Assembly (NCBI RefSeq): GCF_014279835.1
Contig: NZ_CP047942.1
Span: forward strand, 372,001-436,000
DNA from: Synechococcus sp. MVIR-18-1
GTDB taxonomy: Bacteria > Cyanobacteriota > Cyanobacteriia > PCC-6307 > Cyanobiaceae
Length of the DNA: 64,000 nucleotides
Direction of reading: 5' to 3'
Shown here: piece by piece, positions 7,972-17,630 of the stretch
Position numbering within the stretch: the first letter of the stretch is position 1
Layout: the number at the start of each line of letters is the position of its first letter
Program-made: the position numbers and the translations under genes
The notes under the pieces: model-generated
What the model saw: the letters and a program-made list of their open reading frames with translations, nothing else
Database searches by the model: none
What the model was told of the DNA's origin: nothing

Positions 7972-9576
7972 ATGAGCAACGCAGTGCCAATAAAGACTTC
8001 AAGGGCAGCAGGCGAAAGAGTCCTGTTTGTGCGCTTGCCATGCAATCCGATCTTCCCGATTGGCCCGATTTATTTGGCTGATCACCTGCACAAGTCTTTT
8101 CCGGAATTGCCTCAGCGCATTCTTGATTTGGCAGCCCTGCCGGTTCTTGATGTTGAGGGTGTTCTGCTCAATGTGGTGGACCAGTTTCAGCCCACGCTGC
8201 TCGTGTTCTCCTGGAGAGACATCCAGATTTACGCACCTGTGGATGGCAGGGGTGGCAACCCGCTTCAAAACTCTTTTGAAGTTTTTTACGCACGCAATCC
8301 TTTAAAGCGGATCAAAGGGGCCTTGGGCGGATTGCGCTTGATGACCAGTCATTACGGCGAGCTTCATCGCAATCAAAAATTGGTGCGCCATGGTTTGAAA
8401 AGGGCGCGTCGCCATCGTCCCGAGGCTCGTGCTGTTCTTGGTGGAGGAGCAGTCAGCGTCTTTTATGAACAGCTGGGCCGGTCCTTGCCCAAAGGCACCA
8501 TCATTTCAATTGGTGAGGGTGAACCGCTTTTAGAAAAGCTTCTGGCTCAACAGCCACTTGATGGAGAGCGTTGTTTTGTGGTGGGGGAGGCGCCTCGCCC
8601 GGGTTTGATTCACGAGCAACCCGAGAGCAGGCCCAAAACTGCGTGTGATTACAACTACATCTCTTCCATCTGGCCACAGCTGGATTGGTACTTGGAGGGT
8701 GGAGACTTTTACGTTGGCGTTCAAACCAAACGAGGTTGTCCCCACAACTGTTGTTATTGCGTTTACACCGTTGTCGAAGGCAAGCAAGTTCGGGTGAATC
8801 CTGTGCAGGAGGTTGTCGCTGAAATGCGTCAGCTTTACGACCGTGGAGTGCGTGGCTTCTGGTTTACCGATGCTCAGTTCATCCCAGCTCGCAAATACAT
8901 CGAGGATGCCAAGGAGCTGTTGCGCGCGATCAAGGCTGAAGGTCTAACGGGGATTCGTTGGGCGGCCTATATCCGAGCCGACAACTTAGATCCTGAGTTG
9001 GCTCAGTTGATGGTTGAAACGGGCATGAGTTATTTCGAAATTGGCATTACCTCAGGGTCTCAGGAGCTCGTGCGCAAGATGCGCATGGGGTACAACCTGC
9101 GCACTGTTTTGGACAGTTGCCGGATGCTTGCCGAGGCGGGCTTCCGTGATCACGTGTCGGTGAATTACTCCTTCAACGTGATTGATGAGCGGCCGGAAAC
9201 GATTCGGCAAACCGTGGCATATCACCGTGAACTTGAAGCAATTTTTGGTGAAGATCTGGTGGAGCCTGCCATTTTCTTCATCGGCCTACAGCCGCATACG
9301 CATCTTGAGCAATACGGCTTCGATCAAGGCCTGATCAAGCCTGGCTACAACCCGATGAGCATGATGCCTTGGACGGCTCGCAAGCTTCTCTGGAATCCTG
9401 AGCCGATGGGCAGCACGTTTGGCCGGATTTGCCTTGAAGCGTTTGATCGTGATCCCAGTCGTTTTGGCAAAACGGTGATGGGACTTCTGGAACGCGACTA
9501 CGGCACAGCTCCACTTGAAGAAGCCTTGCGAGCACCGGTTGAAGGCCGCAAGGCTTTGGCGACGGCGACCCGCTAG
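7972..9576 (+). CDS. B12-binding-domain radical SAM protein, likely the photosystem II high-light acclimation type
   Basis: The 534-residue protein has a cobalamin-binding-like N-terminal half (residues about 15-200, with a glycine-rich LGGGAVSVF stretch near 156) and a radical SAM core with the 4Fe-4S motif RGCPHNCCYC (C256, C260, C263). The pattern resembles a cyanobacterial family that I recall being labelled a photosystem II high-light acclimation radical SAM protein; I cannot confirm that here. The reaction is unknown. It starts at an ATG 163 bases from psbA and diverges from it, and that psbA encodes the high-light D1 form, so a link to photosystem II repair or modification is a reasonable inference. 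Confidence 0.72.
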   Translation: MSNAVPIKTSRAAGERVLFVRLPCNPIFPIGPIYLADHLHKSFPELPQRILDLAALPVLDVEGVLLNVVDQFQPTLLVFSWRDIQIYAPVDGRGGNPLQNSFEVFYARNPLKRIKGALGGLRLMTSHYGELHRNQKLVRHGLKRARRHRPEARAVLGGGAVSVFYEQLGRSLPKGTIISIGEGEPLLEKLLAQQPLDGERCFVVGEAPRPGLIHEQPESRPKTACDYNYISSIWPQLDWYLEGGDFYVGVQTKRGCPHNCCYCVYTVVEGKQVRVNPVQEVVAEMRQLYDRGVRGFWFTDAQFIPARKYIEDAKELLRAIKAEGLTGIRWAAYIRADNLDPELAQLMVETGMSYFEIGITSGSQELVRKMRMGYNLRTVLDSCRMLAEAGFRDHVSVNYSFNVIDERPETIRQTVAYHRELEAIFGEDLVEPAIFFIGLQPHTHLEQYGFDQGLIKPGYNPMSMMPWTARKLLWNPEPMGSTFGRICLEAFDRDPSRFGKTVMGLLERDYGTAPLEEALRAPVEGRKALATATR

Positions 9577-9577
9577 T

Positions 9578-10393
9578 TCAGTTCCACCAGCGGCGACGCA
9601 CCAGAATTAATCCCGCCAGCCCGACCCAGCCCAGGAGACCTCCGATCGGGTTGGGATTGGCCCCGCCGGGACCCAAGAGCCAAACCGGCCCTGTCGCCGG
9701 CACGCTGATCAGGCCGGATTGCAAGGCAAACCAGCCCCCGACCAGTCCGCCGTGAAGTCCAACCGATCCCCAGAGCGCACCTTGATCGGCACGCCGTTGC
9801 AGGGCTAATGCCAGCCCCAAGAGAGTCAGCCCTACCAGCAGACCAATCGCTTCGATCGCGGGCAACTGATACCAGGGATGCACCAGAGCAAAGAAGGCGG
9901 CCTGCAAGCCAATGGCCCGTTGACGGCCTCCCAGCAGCTCCAATTCACCCCAGAGCCAACCACGAAAAAGCAGCTCCTCAGCGAATCCCGCCCCCACCAG
10001 TAGGGCGACGGCATTAAGGAGTTGCCCGGCTGTGAGTTGCCCCTGCCATTGGCTTTGGCCGCTGAGCAGTAGGACCACAACCACGCCAAAAAGAAGAGCA
10101 GCTGCCTTAAGGAATCCACGAAGGAAGGCGCGTAGACCCGCGGCGGTAGGGACGACAATCCCCAGCTCTTGCCAGGGATGCTCGACGCCCCAGCTCCGTC
10201 GCAAGCGCCAAGGGAGGGTGAGCAACAGCAGCAGCAACGCCACCACCACTCCGGCCAGGTTCACCTGGTCCGGGCGCCATTGGGGGAAGATCAGCGCCAG
10301 AGGTCGTGCGCTCAGCCAACCCAGCCCGTAGAGCACCGGTACATAAAAAAGCGTTCCCCACCAGTGCAACGTTGTTCTGGTGGGGGTCTGCAT
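9578..10393 (-). CDS. CPBP-family intramembrane protease (CAAX/Abi type)
   Basis: The 271-residue protein has about seven hydrophobic segments and the glutamic protease signature: EELLFRG with E139, E140 and R144, then FFALVHPW with H172, and a later conserved GLHGG. Family members cut within membranes; substrates in cyanobacteria are unknown. The ATG at 10393 shares one base with the clpS stop (TGATG), so the two are probably translated together. An upstream GTG at 10396 is possible. The 3' end meets the radical SAM gene almost base to base. The protein is very rich in leucine, tryptophan and glycine. Confidence 0.8.
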   Translation of the reverse strand: MQTPTRTTLHWWGTLFYVPVLYGLGWLSARPLALIFPQWRPDQVNLAGVVVALLLLLLTLPWRLRRSWGVEHPWQELGIVVPTAAGLRAFLRGFLKAAALLFGVVVVLLLSGQSQWQGQLTAGQLLNAVALLVGAGFAEELLFRGWLWGELELLGGRQRAIGLQAAFFALVHPWYQLPAIEAIGLLVGLTLLGLALALQRRADQGALWGSVGLHGGLVGGWFALQSGLISVPATGPVWLLGPGGANPNPIGGLLGWVGLAGLILVRRRWWN

Positions 10394-10704
10394 CACTCTT
10401 CTGGTTCGATGGTGCTGGTCAGGCCCTTGTTCTTCAAGGTTTCGCAGTAAAACTCTGCAGGCTCAATGTCGCAAACGATCACCAGGCCTACCCCCGTGTT
10501 GTGCGTTTCCAGCATCACGGCCATCGCGTCTTGCTCACTGAGCTGGGGAACCACCTGCTGAAGCGTGACGACGACGTACTCCATGCTGTTGACAGGGTCG
10601 TTGTGAAGCAAAACCTTGTAGCGGGGCGATGTCTTACGCACCCGCTCGGTTTGCTTGTCAAGAACCGCTGCCCCACCGGGGCTACGGCTGGGTGTATCCA
10701 CCAT
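10393..10704 (-). CDS. clpS: ATP-dependent Clp protease adaptor ClpS
   Basis: ClpS hands proteins with destabilising N-termini (N-end rule) to the ClpAP/ClpCP protease. The 103-residue protein has the family core YKVLLHNDPVNSMEYVV, whose N-D pair binds the substrate N-terminus, followed by METHNTGVGLVIVCD. I start at the ATG at 10704; a GTG two codons earlier is the alternative. Its stop is fused to the start of the CPBP protease (TGATG). Cyanobacteria often have two ClpS forms; this looks like the standard one. Confidence 0.93.
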   Translation of the reverse strand: MVDTPSRSPGGAAVLDKQTERVRKTSPRYKVLLHNDPVNSMEYVVVTLQQVVPQLSEQDAMAVMLETHNTGVGLVIVCDIEPAEFYCETLKNKGLTSTIEPEE

Positions 10705-10745
10705 TGCCACTGATTCCCATTAGCTCCAATCTAGGAGTGATCAGG

Positions 10746-11972
10746 TCATAGGTTGCGAATGCGGGCCATGGCTTCGTCCACATTGCTACGGCTGTTGAAG
10801 GCAGAAAGGCGGAAATAGCCCTCTCCTGCAGCACCGAAGCCACTCCCTGGGGTCCCCACCACGTTGGCCTTCTGAAGGAGGTGATCGAAGAAGCTCCAGG
10901 AGTCCATTCCGGAAGGTGTTTTCAGCCACACATAAGGGGCGTGCTCACCGCCATGCACTTCGATTCCTGCAGCGCTGAGCTCGCGCCGGATAATGGCGGC
11001 GTTCTCCATGTAGAAGCTCACGAGTGCCTTCACTTCCTGTTGCCCAGCAGCGGAATACACCGCTTCTGCGCCGCGCTGAATGATGTAGCTCACGCCGTTG
11101 AACTTGGTGCTCTGCCGACGGTTCCAAAGGCCCCAAAGCTCCACTTCTGAACCATCGTCGGCTTTGCCCTTGAGCCCTTTGGGCACAACGGTTAAGGCGC
11201 AGCGGGTGCCTGTGAATCCGGCGTTTTTGGAGAAGGAGCGGAATTCGATCGCACAGTCGCGAGCACCCTCGATCTCATAGATGGAATGGGGCAGCTCGGG
11301 ATCTTGAATGAACGCCTCGTACGCGGCATCAAACAGGATCAAGGCCTTGTTGGCACGGGCGTAGTCGACCCATTCCTTCAGTTGGGCCTTCGTTGCGACA
11401 GCGCCGGTGGGGTTATTGGGGTAACAGAGGTAGATCAGGTCAACAGGTTCACTGGGAATCTGTGCTGCAAACCCGTTGTCTGCGCTGATCGGCAGGTAGG
11501 TCAGGCCGCCATAACGGCCGTCATCGCCAGACTCGCCTGTGCGGCCAGCCATCACATTGCTGTCGACGTAAACCGGATACACCGGATCGGTCACTGCAAT
11601 GCGATTGCCACTCCCCAGGATGTCGAGAATGTTGCTGCTGTCGCATTTGGAGCCATCCGATACAAAGATCTCCTCTGCGCTGATCTCACAGCCCCTGGCT
11701 TGGAAGTCATCGCGGGCAATCGCCTCGCGAAGCCAGCCATAGCCCTGTTCCGGCCCATAGCCGTGGAATCCTTCCGCTGTTCCCATCTCGTCGATGGCTG
11801 ATTTCATGGCGTCACGGCAGGCCTGCGGTAGCGGCTCTGTGACGTCTCCGATGCCGAGACGAATCAGCTGGGCCTCGGGGTTGGCGCTACTAAAGGCCTT
11901 CACCCTGCGGCCAATCTCCGGGAACAGATAACCCGCTTTGAGTTTCAGGTAATTGCCGTTGACCTTGACCAC
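10746..11972 (-). CDS. dapL: LL-diaminopimelate aminotransferase
   Basis: DapL converts tetrahydrodipicolinate directly to LL-diaminopimelate, the short lysine and peptidoglycan route found in plants and cyanobacteria. The 408-residue PLP enzyme has the conserved N-terminus [26 protein letters not shown] near 184-190, and the cofactor lysine K249 in [13 protein letters not shown] chose the GTG at 11972 because it gives the family length and N-terminus; a much longer reading frame back to 12245 has no family likeness and overlaps the divergent gene. A gap of about 57 bases separates it from the divergent radical SAM gene. Confidence 0.93.
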   Translation of the reverse strand: MVKVNGNYLKLKAGYLFPEIGRRVKAFSSANPEAQLIRLGIGDVTEPLPQACRDAMKSAIDEMGTAEGFHGYGPEQGYGWLREAIARDDFQARGCEISAEEIFVSDGSKCDSSNILDILGSGNRIAVTDPVYPVYVDSNVMAGRTGESGDDGRYGGLTYLPISADNGFAAQIPSEPVDLIYLCYPNNPTGAVATKAQLKEWVDYARANKALILFDAAYEAFIQDPELPHSIYEIEGARDCAIEFRSFSKNAGFTGTRCALTVVPKGLKGKADDGSEVELWGLWNRRQSTKFNGVSYIIQRGAEAVYSAAGQQEVKALVSFYMENAAIIRRELSAAGIEVHGGEHAPYVWLKTPSGMDSWSFFDHLLQKANVVGTPGSGFGAAGEGYFRLSAFNSRSNVDEAMARIRNL

Positions 11973-12029
11973 GAATGACTGGGGTTGCTTCGGGCATCCT
12001 GCTACATACGATGAAAGAAGCAGGGCCTG

Positions 12030-14732
12030 GTGGTCGTGATTGTCGCCCCGTCCCCCACGAAACAGGATCCCGATCCCAACGCTGTTGTGGCGTTTGATCA
12101 GCTTGTGGATGCCTCCATCAATCGTCCCGCCCGGTACATGGGGCATGAGTTGGGGGTGGAGCCACGGGATTGGGAGGCGGCGCGTGTGCGCTGGGCTCTG
12201 ACCTATCCCGAGATTTACGAGGTGGGCTCCAGCAACCTCGGCCACATCATTCTTTATTCCATCCTTAATGCTGTTCCTGGTCAGCTATGTGATCGGGCCT
12301 ACCTCCCGGCAGCGGATCTTTCAGAGAGGCTGAAAGAGCGGAATCAAGCCTTGTTTGCTGTGGAGAGCAGGAGGCCGCTCCCCGCCTTTGACATCCTGGG
12401 CTTCAGCCTCAGCTATGAGCTGGGTGCGACCAATATTCTCGCCATGTTGGATTTGGCGAAAGTGCCGCTTTATGCGGCAGAGAGAGGAGATTTGCCCCTT
12501 TCTCACCCCGAGTCTCCGCCTCTGATTTTTGCTGGCGGTCCCACAGCCACCAGCAATCCTGAGCCTTACGCAGCTTTCTTTGACTTCATTGCTTTAGGCG
12601 ATGGCGAAGAGCTTCTCCCTGAGATTGGATTGGTGGTGGCAGAAGCCAAAGCTGCGGGCCTGTCTCGAACGGACTTGCTCCGTGACCTGGCTGTTGTCCC
12701 AGGGGTTTATGTTCCGTCTCTCTATGGACCTGATCAGCAAGGGATCAGCGTGGAGCCGCTGGAGGATGGTCTTCCGGCCCGCTTGTTGAGGCGTGTTGCT
12801 ACGCCCATGCCCCATTACGCGATGGGACTCGTTCCCCATGTGGAGACCGTGCATGACCGATTGACGGTGGAAATTCGTCGTGGTTGCACCCGAGGCTGCC
12901 GTTTTTGCCAGCCGGGAATGCTGACAAGGCCAGCGAGGGACGTGGAGCCTGAGGCCGTGATTGAGGCGATTGAAACGGGAATGCAGCGAACGGGTTACAG
13001 CGACTTCTCTTTGCTGTCGTTGAGCTGCAGCGATTACCTGGCATTGCCCGCTGTGGGGGTCGAGCTTCGCAATCGTCTCGCCGATCGCAATGTCACGCTT
13101 CAATTGCCCAGTCAGCGGGTGGATCGGTTTGATGACGACATCGCTCACATCCTTGGGGGCTCCCGCCAGTCGGGCCTGACGTTTGCACCGGAAGCCGGCA
13201 CCCAACGGCTGAGAGACATCGTGAACAAAGGCCTCACGGATGCCGATCTTGTGGATGGAATCCGCACAGCAATGCAAAACGGCTTCCGCAAGGTGAAGCT
13301 CTATTTCATGATCGGGTTGCCGGGTGAGACCGATGCCGATGTGCTGGGCATCGCTGAGACCTGTCGGATGTTGCTCGACCGCTGCCGCGATTTAGGTCGC
13401 CTCAATCTCAACATCACCATCAGTAATTTCACCCCGAAGCCGCATACGCCGTTTCAGTGGCACAGCGTTTCGACGGCGGAGTTCTTAAGGCGTCAGCAGT
13501 TGCTGAGGGAAGCCGGAAAGCGTCTTCGCGGAGTGCGCTTCAACTTCACGGATGTGAGGCTTTCCGCTATGGAGGACTTCGTCGGTCGCGGAGACAGGAG
13601 CTTGGCGCCTGTCATCGAAGCGGCATGGCGAGCGGGTGCAGGGATGGATGCATGGTTTGAGGCCCTCGATCGCACCTATGAGGCTTGGACGGGCGCCATC
13701 GCAGCAGCAGGTCTTGAGGGCCGCTACCGGGCCCTTGAGCTCGGTGGCTGGGGACGTGCGAATGCGCTCAGCGAGGAAGGGTTGGATGCGTTCTGTTCTC
13801 AGCCGCTGCCTTGGGACCACATCGATACCGGGATTGATAAGGGCTGGTTGGCAGACGATCTCAAGCGAGCTCTTGAAGCGGCTGTTGTTCCGGATTGTTC
13901 GTTCGAGGGATGCAGCAGTTGTGGGGTCTGTGGCCCGGACCTAGGCCACAACGTTGTGATTGCTCCTCCTGAGATTCCTGTTCAGAAGCCAAGGCAGGCT
14001 CCACCGAGCGATCGGGTCTGCCGGATCAGGTTTCGTTTCAGCAAAACAGGCGCGATGGCCCTGCTCAGCCATCTCGATTTGGTGCGCTTGTTTGAGCGTG
14101 CGCTTCGACGTGCTGAATTACCGATCAGTTTTACCGGTGGCTTTCATCCGCTTCCCCGCCTTCAGCTCGCCTTGGCCTTGCCGCTTGGCGTGCAAGGAGA
14201 GGGGGAATGGATGGATTTGGAATTCATTGAACAGGTTGAGGCGCTTCAGGTTTTGAAGCGTTGGCAACAGACCCTTCCCCCAGGACTTTTGTTGATGGAG
14301 GCCTATGAAGTGCCAGTGTCTGGCCAGAGCCTCTCGCAACAATTGGAGGCAGCCCGATGGAGCTTTGAGCTGAAAACTCAAGCGGGAGATCCTTCGATTT
14401 CCTTGGATCAGTGGAGGCAGGTGGTGGATGATTTGTTGTCGCGAGACACGCTCGTTTGGGATGACACCGATAAAAAAGGACGTCCTCGTCAGCGCGATTG
14501 CAGACCTGCTTTAGAGACGCTTGAAATCGTGGCTCCGGTTGATGGAGCGGTTGATGGAGCCGTTGATGGAGCGGTGGAGAGCGGGGTAACGCTTGAGTGC
14601 CTCGCTCACATCGATGATCAAGGAAGGAGCCTTAAGCCCGCTCAGCTCCAGCACTGGTTGTCTGAAGGCTTAGAGCAGTCTTTGCATCTCCACAATGTGC
14701 GTCGCCTCGAACTACGGCTTGTGCGGTGCTAA
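12030..14732 (+). CDS. Radical SAM protein with C-terminal DUF2344 domain
   Basis: This 900-residue protein joins a B12-binding-like N-terminal region (residues about 50-250), a radical SAM core with [14 protein letters not shown] (C286, C290, C293), a cysteine-rich link ([10 protein letters not shown], about 630), and a DUF2344 domain from about 665 to the end. In many bacteria the first part and DUF2344 are separate neighbouring genes beside RNase E/G, and RNase E follows here too, so a role linked to RNA or ribosome modification is often suggested but not proven. The start is uncertain: GTG at 12030 or GTG at 12036. Near residue 835 there is a triplet in-frame repeat of VDGA. Confidence 0.8.
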   Translation: MVVIVAPSPTKQDPDPNAVVAFDQLVDASINRPARYMGHELGVEPRDWEAARVRWALTYPEIYEVGSSNLGHIILYSILNAVPGQLCDRAYLPAADLSERLKERNQALFAVESRRPLPAFDILGFSLSYELGATNILAMLDLAKVPLYAAERGDLPLSHPESPPLIFAGGPTATSNPEPYAAFFDFIALGDGEELLPEIGLVVAEAKAAGLSRTDLLRDLAVVPGVYVPSLYGPDQQGISVEPLEDGLPARLLRRVATPMPHYAMGLVPHVETVHDRLTVEIRRGCTRGCRFCQPGMLTRPARDVEPEAVIEAIETGMQRTGYSDFSLLSLSCSDYLALPAVGVELRNRLADRNVTLQLPSQRVDRFDDDIAHILGGSRQSGLTFAPEAGTQRLRDIVNKGLTDADLVDGIRTAMQNGFRKVKLYFMIGLPGETDADVLGIAETCRMLLDRCRDLGRLNLNITISNFTPKPHTPFQWHSVSTAEFLRRQQLLREAGKRLRGVRFNFTDVRLSAMEDFVGRGDRSLAPVIEAAWRAGAGMDAWFEALDRTYEAWTGAIAAAGLEGRYRALELGGWGRANALSEEGLDAFCSQPLPWDHIDTGIDKGWLADDLKRALEAAVVPDCSFEGCSSCGVCGPDLGHNVVIAPPEIPVQKPRQAPPSDRVCRIRFRFSKTGAMALLSHLDLVRLFERALRRAELPISFTGGFHPLPRLQLALALPLGVQGEGEWMDLEFIEQVEALQVLKRWQQTLPPGLLLMEAYEVPVSGQSLSQQLEAARWSFELKTQAGDPSISLDQWRQVVDDLLSRDTLVWDDTDKKGRPRQRDCRPALETLEIVAPVDGAVDGAVDGAVESGVTLECLAHIDDQGRSLKPAQLQHWLSEGLEQSLHLHNVRRLELRLVRC
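14534..14575 (+). repeat. In-frame 12-base tandem repeat (three copies) in the DUF2344 gene
   Basis: The unit GTTGATGGAGCG occurs three times in a row with one or two changes and encodes VDGA each time. It sits in a likely loop in the C-terminal domain and could vary in copy number between strains. Confidence 0.85.
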
Positions 14733-14883
14733 ATTCAAAACAAGACGTCAAGCCACGGGCCTGCGCCACGGTTTCGTCCCGACCTTCTTGTTCCCACATC
14801 CTGCGGAATAAGAGGCCAGAGTCTCCTGTTTCAATCAACGCCCAGGCGTTGCAGTCGAGCTCCAAATCAGAGGAGTTATTCAC
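14632..14883 (-). CDS. Possible small protein upstream of rne, antisense to the radical SAM 3' end
   Basis: I do not recognise this 83-residue frame. It fills most of the otherwise empty 261-base gap before rne and overlaps the last 101 bases of the radical SAM gene on the opposite strand. Its first 45 residues (NAWALIETGDSGLLFRRMWE and following) read like a normal protein sequence, which is why I keep it; the tail over the neighbouring gene looks random. A GGAG lies only three bases before the ATG, which is tight spacing. It could equally be chance. Confidence 0.3.
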   Translation of the reverse strand: MNNSSDLELDCNAWALIETGDSGLLFRRMWEQEGRDETVAQARGLTSCFEFSTAQAVVRGDAHCGDAKTALSLQTTSAGAERA

Positions 14884-14993
14884 TCCGAATGCTTAGACCT
14901 AATCGGTCACTTGAATTCATTCCAACCCCGTGCGACATGCCGGCTGGCTGTTGATCGGGCTTCCGTCCTGACGGGCGTCGTCAGTCATTGTTT

Positions 14994-17018
14994 ATGCCCC
15001 AACAAATTGTTATTGCTGAGCAACTGCGCATTGCCGCAGTTCTCACAGATGAATGCGTCGATGAATTAATTGTTGCCCAAGGGCGTTACCAGATCGGTGA
15101 TGTCTATCTGGGCACTGTTGAAAATGTTCTCCCAGGGATTGATGCGGCTTTCGTCAACATTGGCGAAAGTGAAAAAAATGGCTTTATTCATGTCACTGAC
15201 TTAGGCCCTTTACGCCTTAAAAAAGGTGCCGCCGGAATTACAGAACTGCTGGAACCACGCCAAAAAGTTCTGGTTCAGGTGATGAAGGAGCCCACGGGGA
15301 CGAAAGGTCCTCGGTTGACTGGCAATCTGGCGCTGCCAGGTCGTTACCTCGTGCTTCAACCCAGCGGTCAGGGGGTCAATATCTCCAGGCGCATCGGTTC
15401 GGAAGGAGAGCGGAACCGGTTGCGCGCCCTGGGTGTGTTGGTGAAGCCCCCAGGGGCGGGCCTGCTGATTCGTACGGAAGCCGATGGAATCAGCGAAGAA
15501 TTGCTGATTGACGATCTCGAATCGCTTTTACGTCAATGGGAGGCGATCCAAAAAGCTGCTGAGACGGCTTCCCCCCCGGTTCTTCTCAACCGCGATGAGG
15601 ATTTCATACATCGCATTCTTCGCGATCACACCGGTTTGGATTTGGACCGGGTGGTGGTGGAGTCACCCGCTGCTGTGGAACGGGTGCGTTCCTTCCTCGG
15701 AGACGAGGGAAGTCACGTTGTGGTGGAAGCCCATCCCGAGCCTTCTGAGCTGCTCGAGCACTACAAAGTCAATGGGGCTATTCGTGATGCCCTAAAGCCG
15801 AGGGTTGATCTTCCCTCCGGTGGTTACGTGATCATCGAGCCCACCGAGGCCCTCACGGTGATTGATGTCAACTCTGGTTCGTTCACCCGCTCGGCGAATG
15901 CCAGGGAAACGGTGCTCTGGACCAACTGTGAGGCAGCCATAGAGATTGCCCGGCAGTTGCGTTTGCGCAACATCGGTGGGGTGATCATCGTCGACTTCAT
16001 CGACATGGACTCCCGTCGTGATCAGTTGCAGCTGCTGGAGCATTTCACCAGTGCGATTCGTGATGACGCCGCTCGCCCCCAAATTGCCCAGCTCACGGAA
16101 CTCGGTCTTGTTGAGCTGACGCGTAAGCGTCAGGGCCAAAATATTTATGAGCTGTTCGGGCGAGCCTGTCCCAGTTGCGGGGGACTTGGTCACGTTGCTG
16201 TGCTTCCTGGAAAGGATCTGATGCAGCCCCTCGCCACGGCTACGGGGCTGGTGCGTTCTGCAGCGTCGGCTCGCGCTGAAGCTCCTCAGTCTGGAGAGGC
16301 CTCGAATGCCCGTCGGCGTCGTGGTGCCCGAGGGAAGGCTGTGGCGGCTTCAGGTCCTGTCGACAGCAGCGATGCGCTTTTGGATGAGATGGAGACTGCT
16401 AGTGCGTCTACGTCCGTGTCGACGTCTGCTGCCATTGAGCCTGCCAGCGTGAGCCGACGTCAGGACCCTGAGCTGGTTGCGGTTCCTATGGATGAAGACG
16501 AAGAGCAGGTCTATGGATGGCTTGGTCTGAATCCAGCCTTGCTCCTGGAGTCTCAGCCGGAGCTGGACAACTTGATGGTGCGCGTTGTCCGTCCCGGCGA
16601 AGATGCAGAGCAGGTGCTTGAGCAGGCTCGACAGCAAATGTCGGCTAACGCAGGTCGCCGTCGCCGCCGTGGGCCGAGGGGGAATGGACGTGGCGCGGGC
16701 ACTGGTTCGGGCCGTTCTGCTGCATCAGCTGGCGGAGACGATTCAGCACCCACGACCGTCGTCACTCCCCTGGAGCCAGACGAGAATGCACAGCCTTTGC
16801 TTGTGGAGATCACGCCTTTGATTGAGACCCCACTCCCGGTGATGTCTCCTGAGCCTGAAGTGGTTTCAGTATCTGAACCCGTCTCCGTATCCATCTCTGA
16901 ATCGGTCGCGAGTTCTCAGCCTGAGGTCAGTCCTGATCCTGAGCCTGCTGACACCTCTGAAGCAAGGCCCGGTCGCCGTCGTCGTCGCGCGTCTGCATCG
17001 ACGTCTGATCACGACTAA
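14994..17018 (+). CDS. rne: Ribonuclease E/G
   Basis: RNase E is the main single-strand endoribonuclease for mRNA decay and rRNA/tRNA processing. The 674-residue protein has an S1-like domain (about 35-120), the RNase H-like and DNase I-like core with catalytic TVIDVNSGSFTRS near 285-297, and the zinc-link CPSCGG near 390 that holds dimers together. The tail from about 425 is low in complexity and rich in R, S, E and P. It ends in a run of five arginines (GRRRRRAS) that resembles the C-terminal basic peptide reported to bind PNPase in cyanobacteria. The start is ATG at 14994 (a TTG lies six bases earlier). rnhB follows after six bases. Confidence 0.95.
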   Translation: MPQQIVIAEQLRIAAVLTDECVDELIVAQGRYQIGDVYLGTVENVLPGIDAAFVNIGESEKNGFIHVTDLGPLRLKKGAAGITELLEPRQKVLVQVMKEPTGTKGPRLTGNLALPGRYLVLQPSGQGVNISRRIGSEGERNRLRALGVLVKPPGAGLLIRTEADGISEELLIDDLESLLRQWEAIQKAAETASPPVLLNRDEDFIHRILRDHTGLDLDRVVVESPAAVERVRSFLGDEGSHVVVEAHPEPSELLEHYKVNGAIRDALKPRVDLPSGGYVIIEPTEALTVIDVNSGSFTRSANARETVLWTNCEAAIEIARQLRLRNIGGVIIVDFIDMDSRRDQLQLLEHFTSAIRDDAARPQIAQLTELGLVELTRKRQGQNIYELFGRACPSCGGLGHVAVLPGKDLMQPLATATGLVRSAASARAEAPQSGEASNARRRRGARGKAVAASGPVDSSDALLDEMETASASTSVSTSAAIEPASVSRRQDPELVAVPMDEDEEQVYGWLGLNPALLLESQPELDNLMVRVVRPGEDAEQVLEQARQQMSANAGRRRRRGPRGNGRGAGTGSGRSAASAGGDDSAPTTVVTPLEPDENAQPLLVEITPLIETPLPVMSPEPEVVSVSEPVSVSISESVASSQPEVSPDPEPADTSEARPGRRRRRASASTSDHD

Positions 17019-17024
17019 GTAGCG

Positions 17025-17630
17025 GTGTCAGGTCCGTTGAATGACAGCGATGGCCTTGGCATCGCTGGGGTGGATGAAGTGGGTCGCGGCTGTTTGTTTG
17101 GGCCCGTTTTTGCCGCCGCAGTTGTGTTGAGCGATCAAGCCGCACTGCATTTGCAGGCGGCTGGTCTCACCGATAGCAAGGCATTAACGCCGAGTCGTCG
17201 AGCTGCACTGGTTCCCCTGATTGAGGCTCATGCCCATGCCTGGGGATTGGGTCAAAGCTCTGCGCGGGCAATCGATCACGACGGGATTCGCAGCGCGACT
17301 GAGCAGGCCATGTTGTGTGCTCTTCAGCGCTTGCCTAGCCCGCCTCAGCTGGTCTTGGTGGATGGAGTGCTCCCATTGCGATTGTGGGAGGGTTCTCAAC
17401 GCACCATCGTGCGTGGTGATAGCAGCCATCCAGCCATAGCAGCTGCGAGTGTGTTGGCGAAAGAGGCTCGCGACGCTTTGATTCGGCGGCTGTCCACTCG
17501 ATTTCCGGGGTACGGGCTTGAGAGACATGCTGGATATGGAACGGCTCAACATCGAGCAGCGCTACTGGCCTCTGGCCCCACCCCCTTGCACCGGCGCTCG
17601 TTTTTGAAGAAGCTATTCGCCACTCGGTAG
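17025..17630 (+). CDS. rnhB: Ribonuclease HII
   Basis: RNase HII cuts RNA in RNA-DNA hybrids and starts removal of misincorporated ribonucleotides. The 201-residue protein has the signature [15 protein letters not shown] with the first catalytic D and E, LVDGVLPL with the next aspartate, and [13 protein letters not shown]. It starts at GTG at 17025, six bases after rne, and is probably in the same transcript. Its 3' end overlaps the convergent DUF1997 gene by 18 bases. Confidence 0.94.
   Translation: MSGPLNDSDGLGIAGVDEVGRGCLFGPVFAAAVVLSDQAALHLQAAGLTDSKALTPSRRAALVPLIEAHAHAWGLGQSSARAIDHDGIRSATEQAMLCALQRLPSPPQLVLVDGVLPLRLWEGSQRTIVRGDSSHPAIAAASVLAKEARDALIRRLSTRFPGYGLERHAGYGTAQHRAALLASGPTPLHRRSFLKKLFATR

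Noticed and set aside
11973-12245. N-terminal extension of dapL
   Set aside because: It would overlap the divergent radical SAM gene and lacks likeness to the family; GTG at 11972 gives the family length.
12594-13277. Minus-strand frame of 227 codons opposite the radical SAM gene
   Set aside because: A shadow of a strong gene; no recognisable motif.
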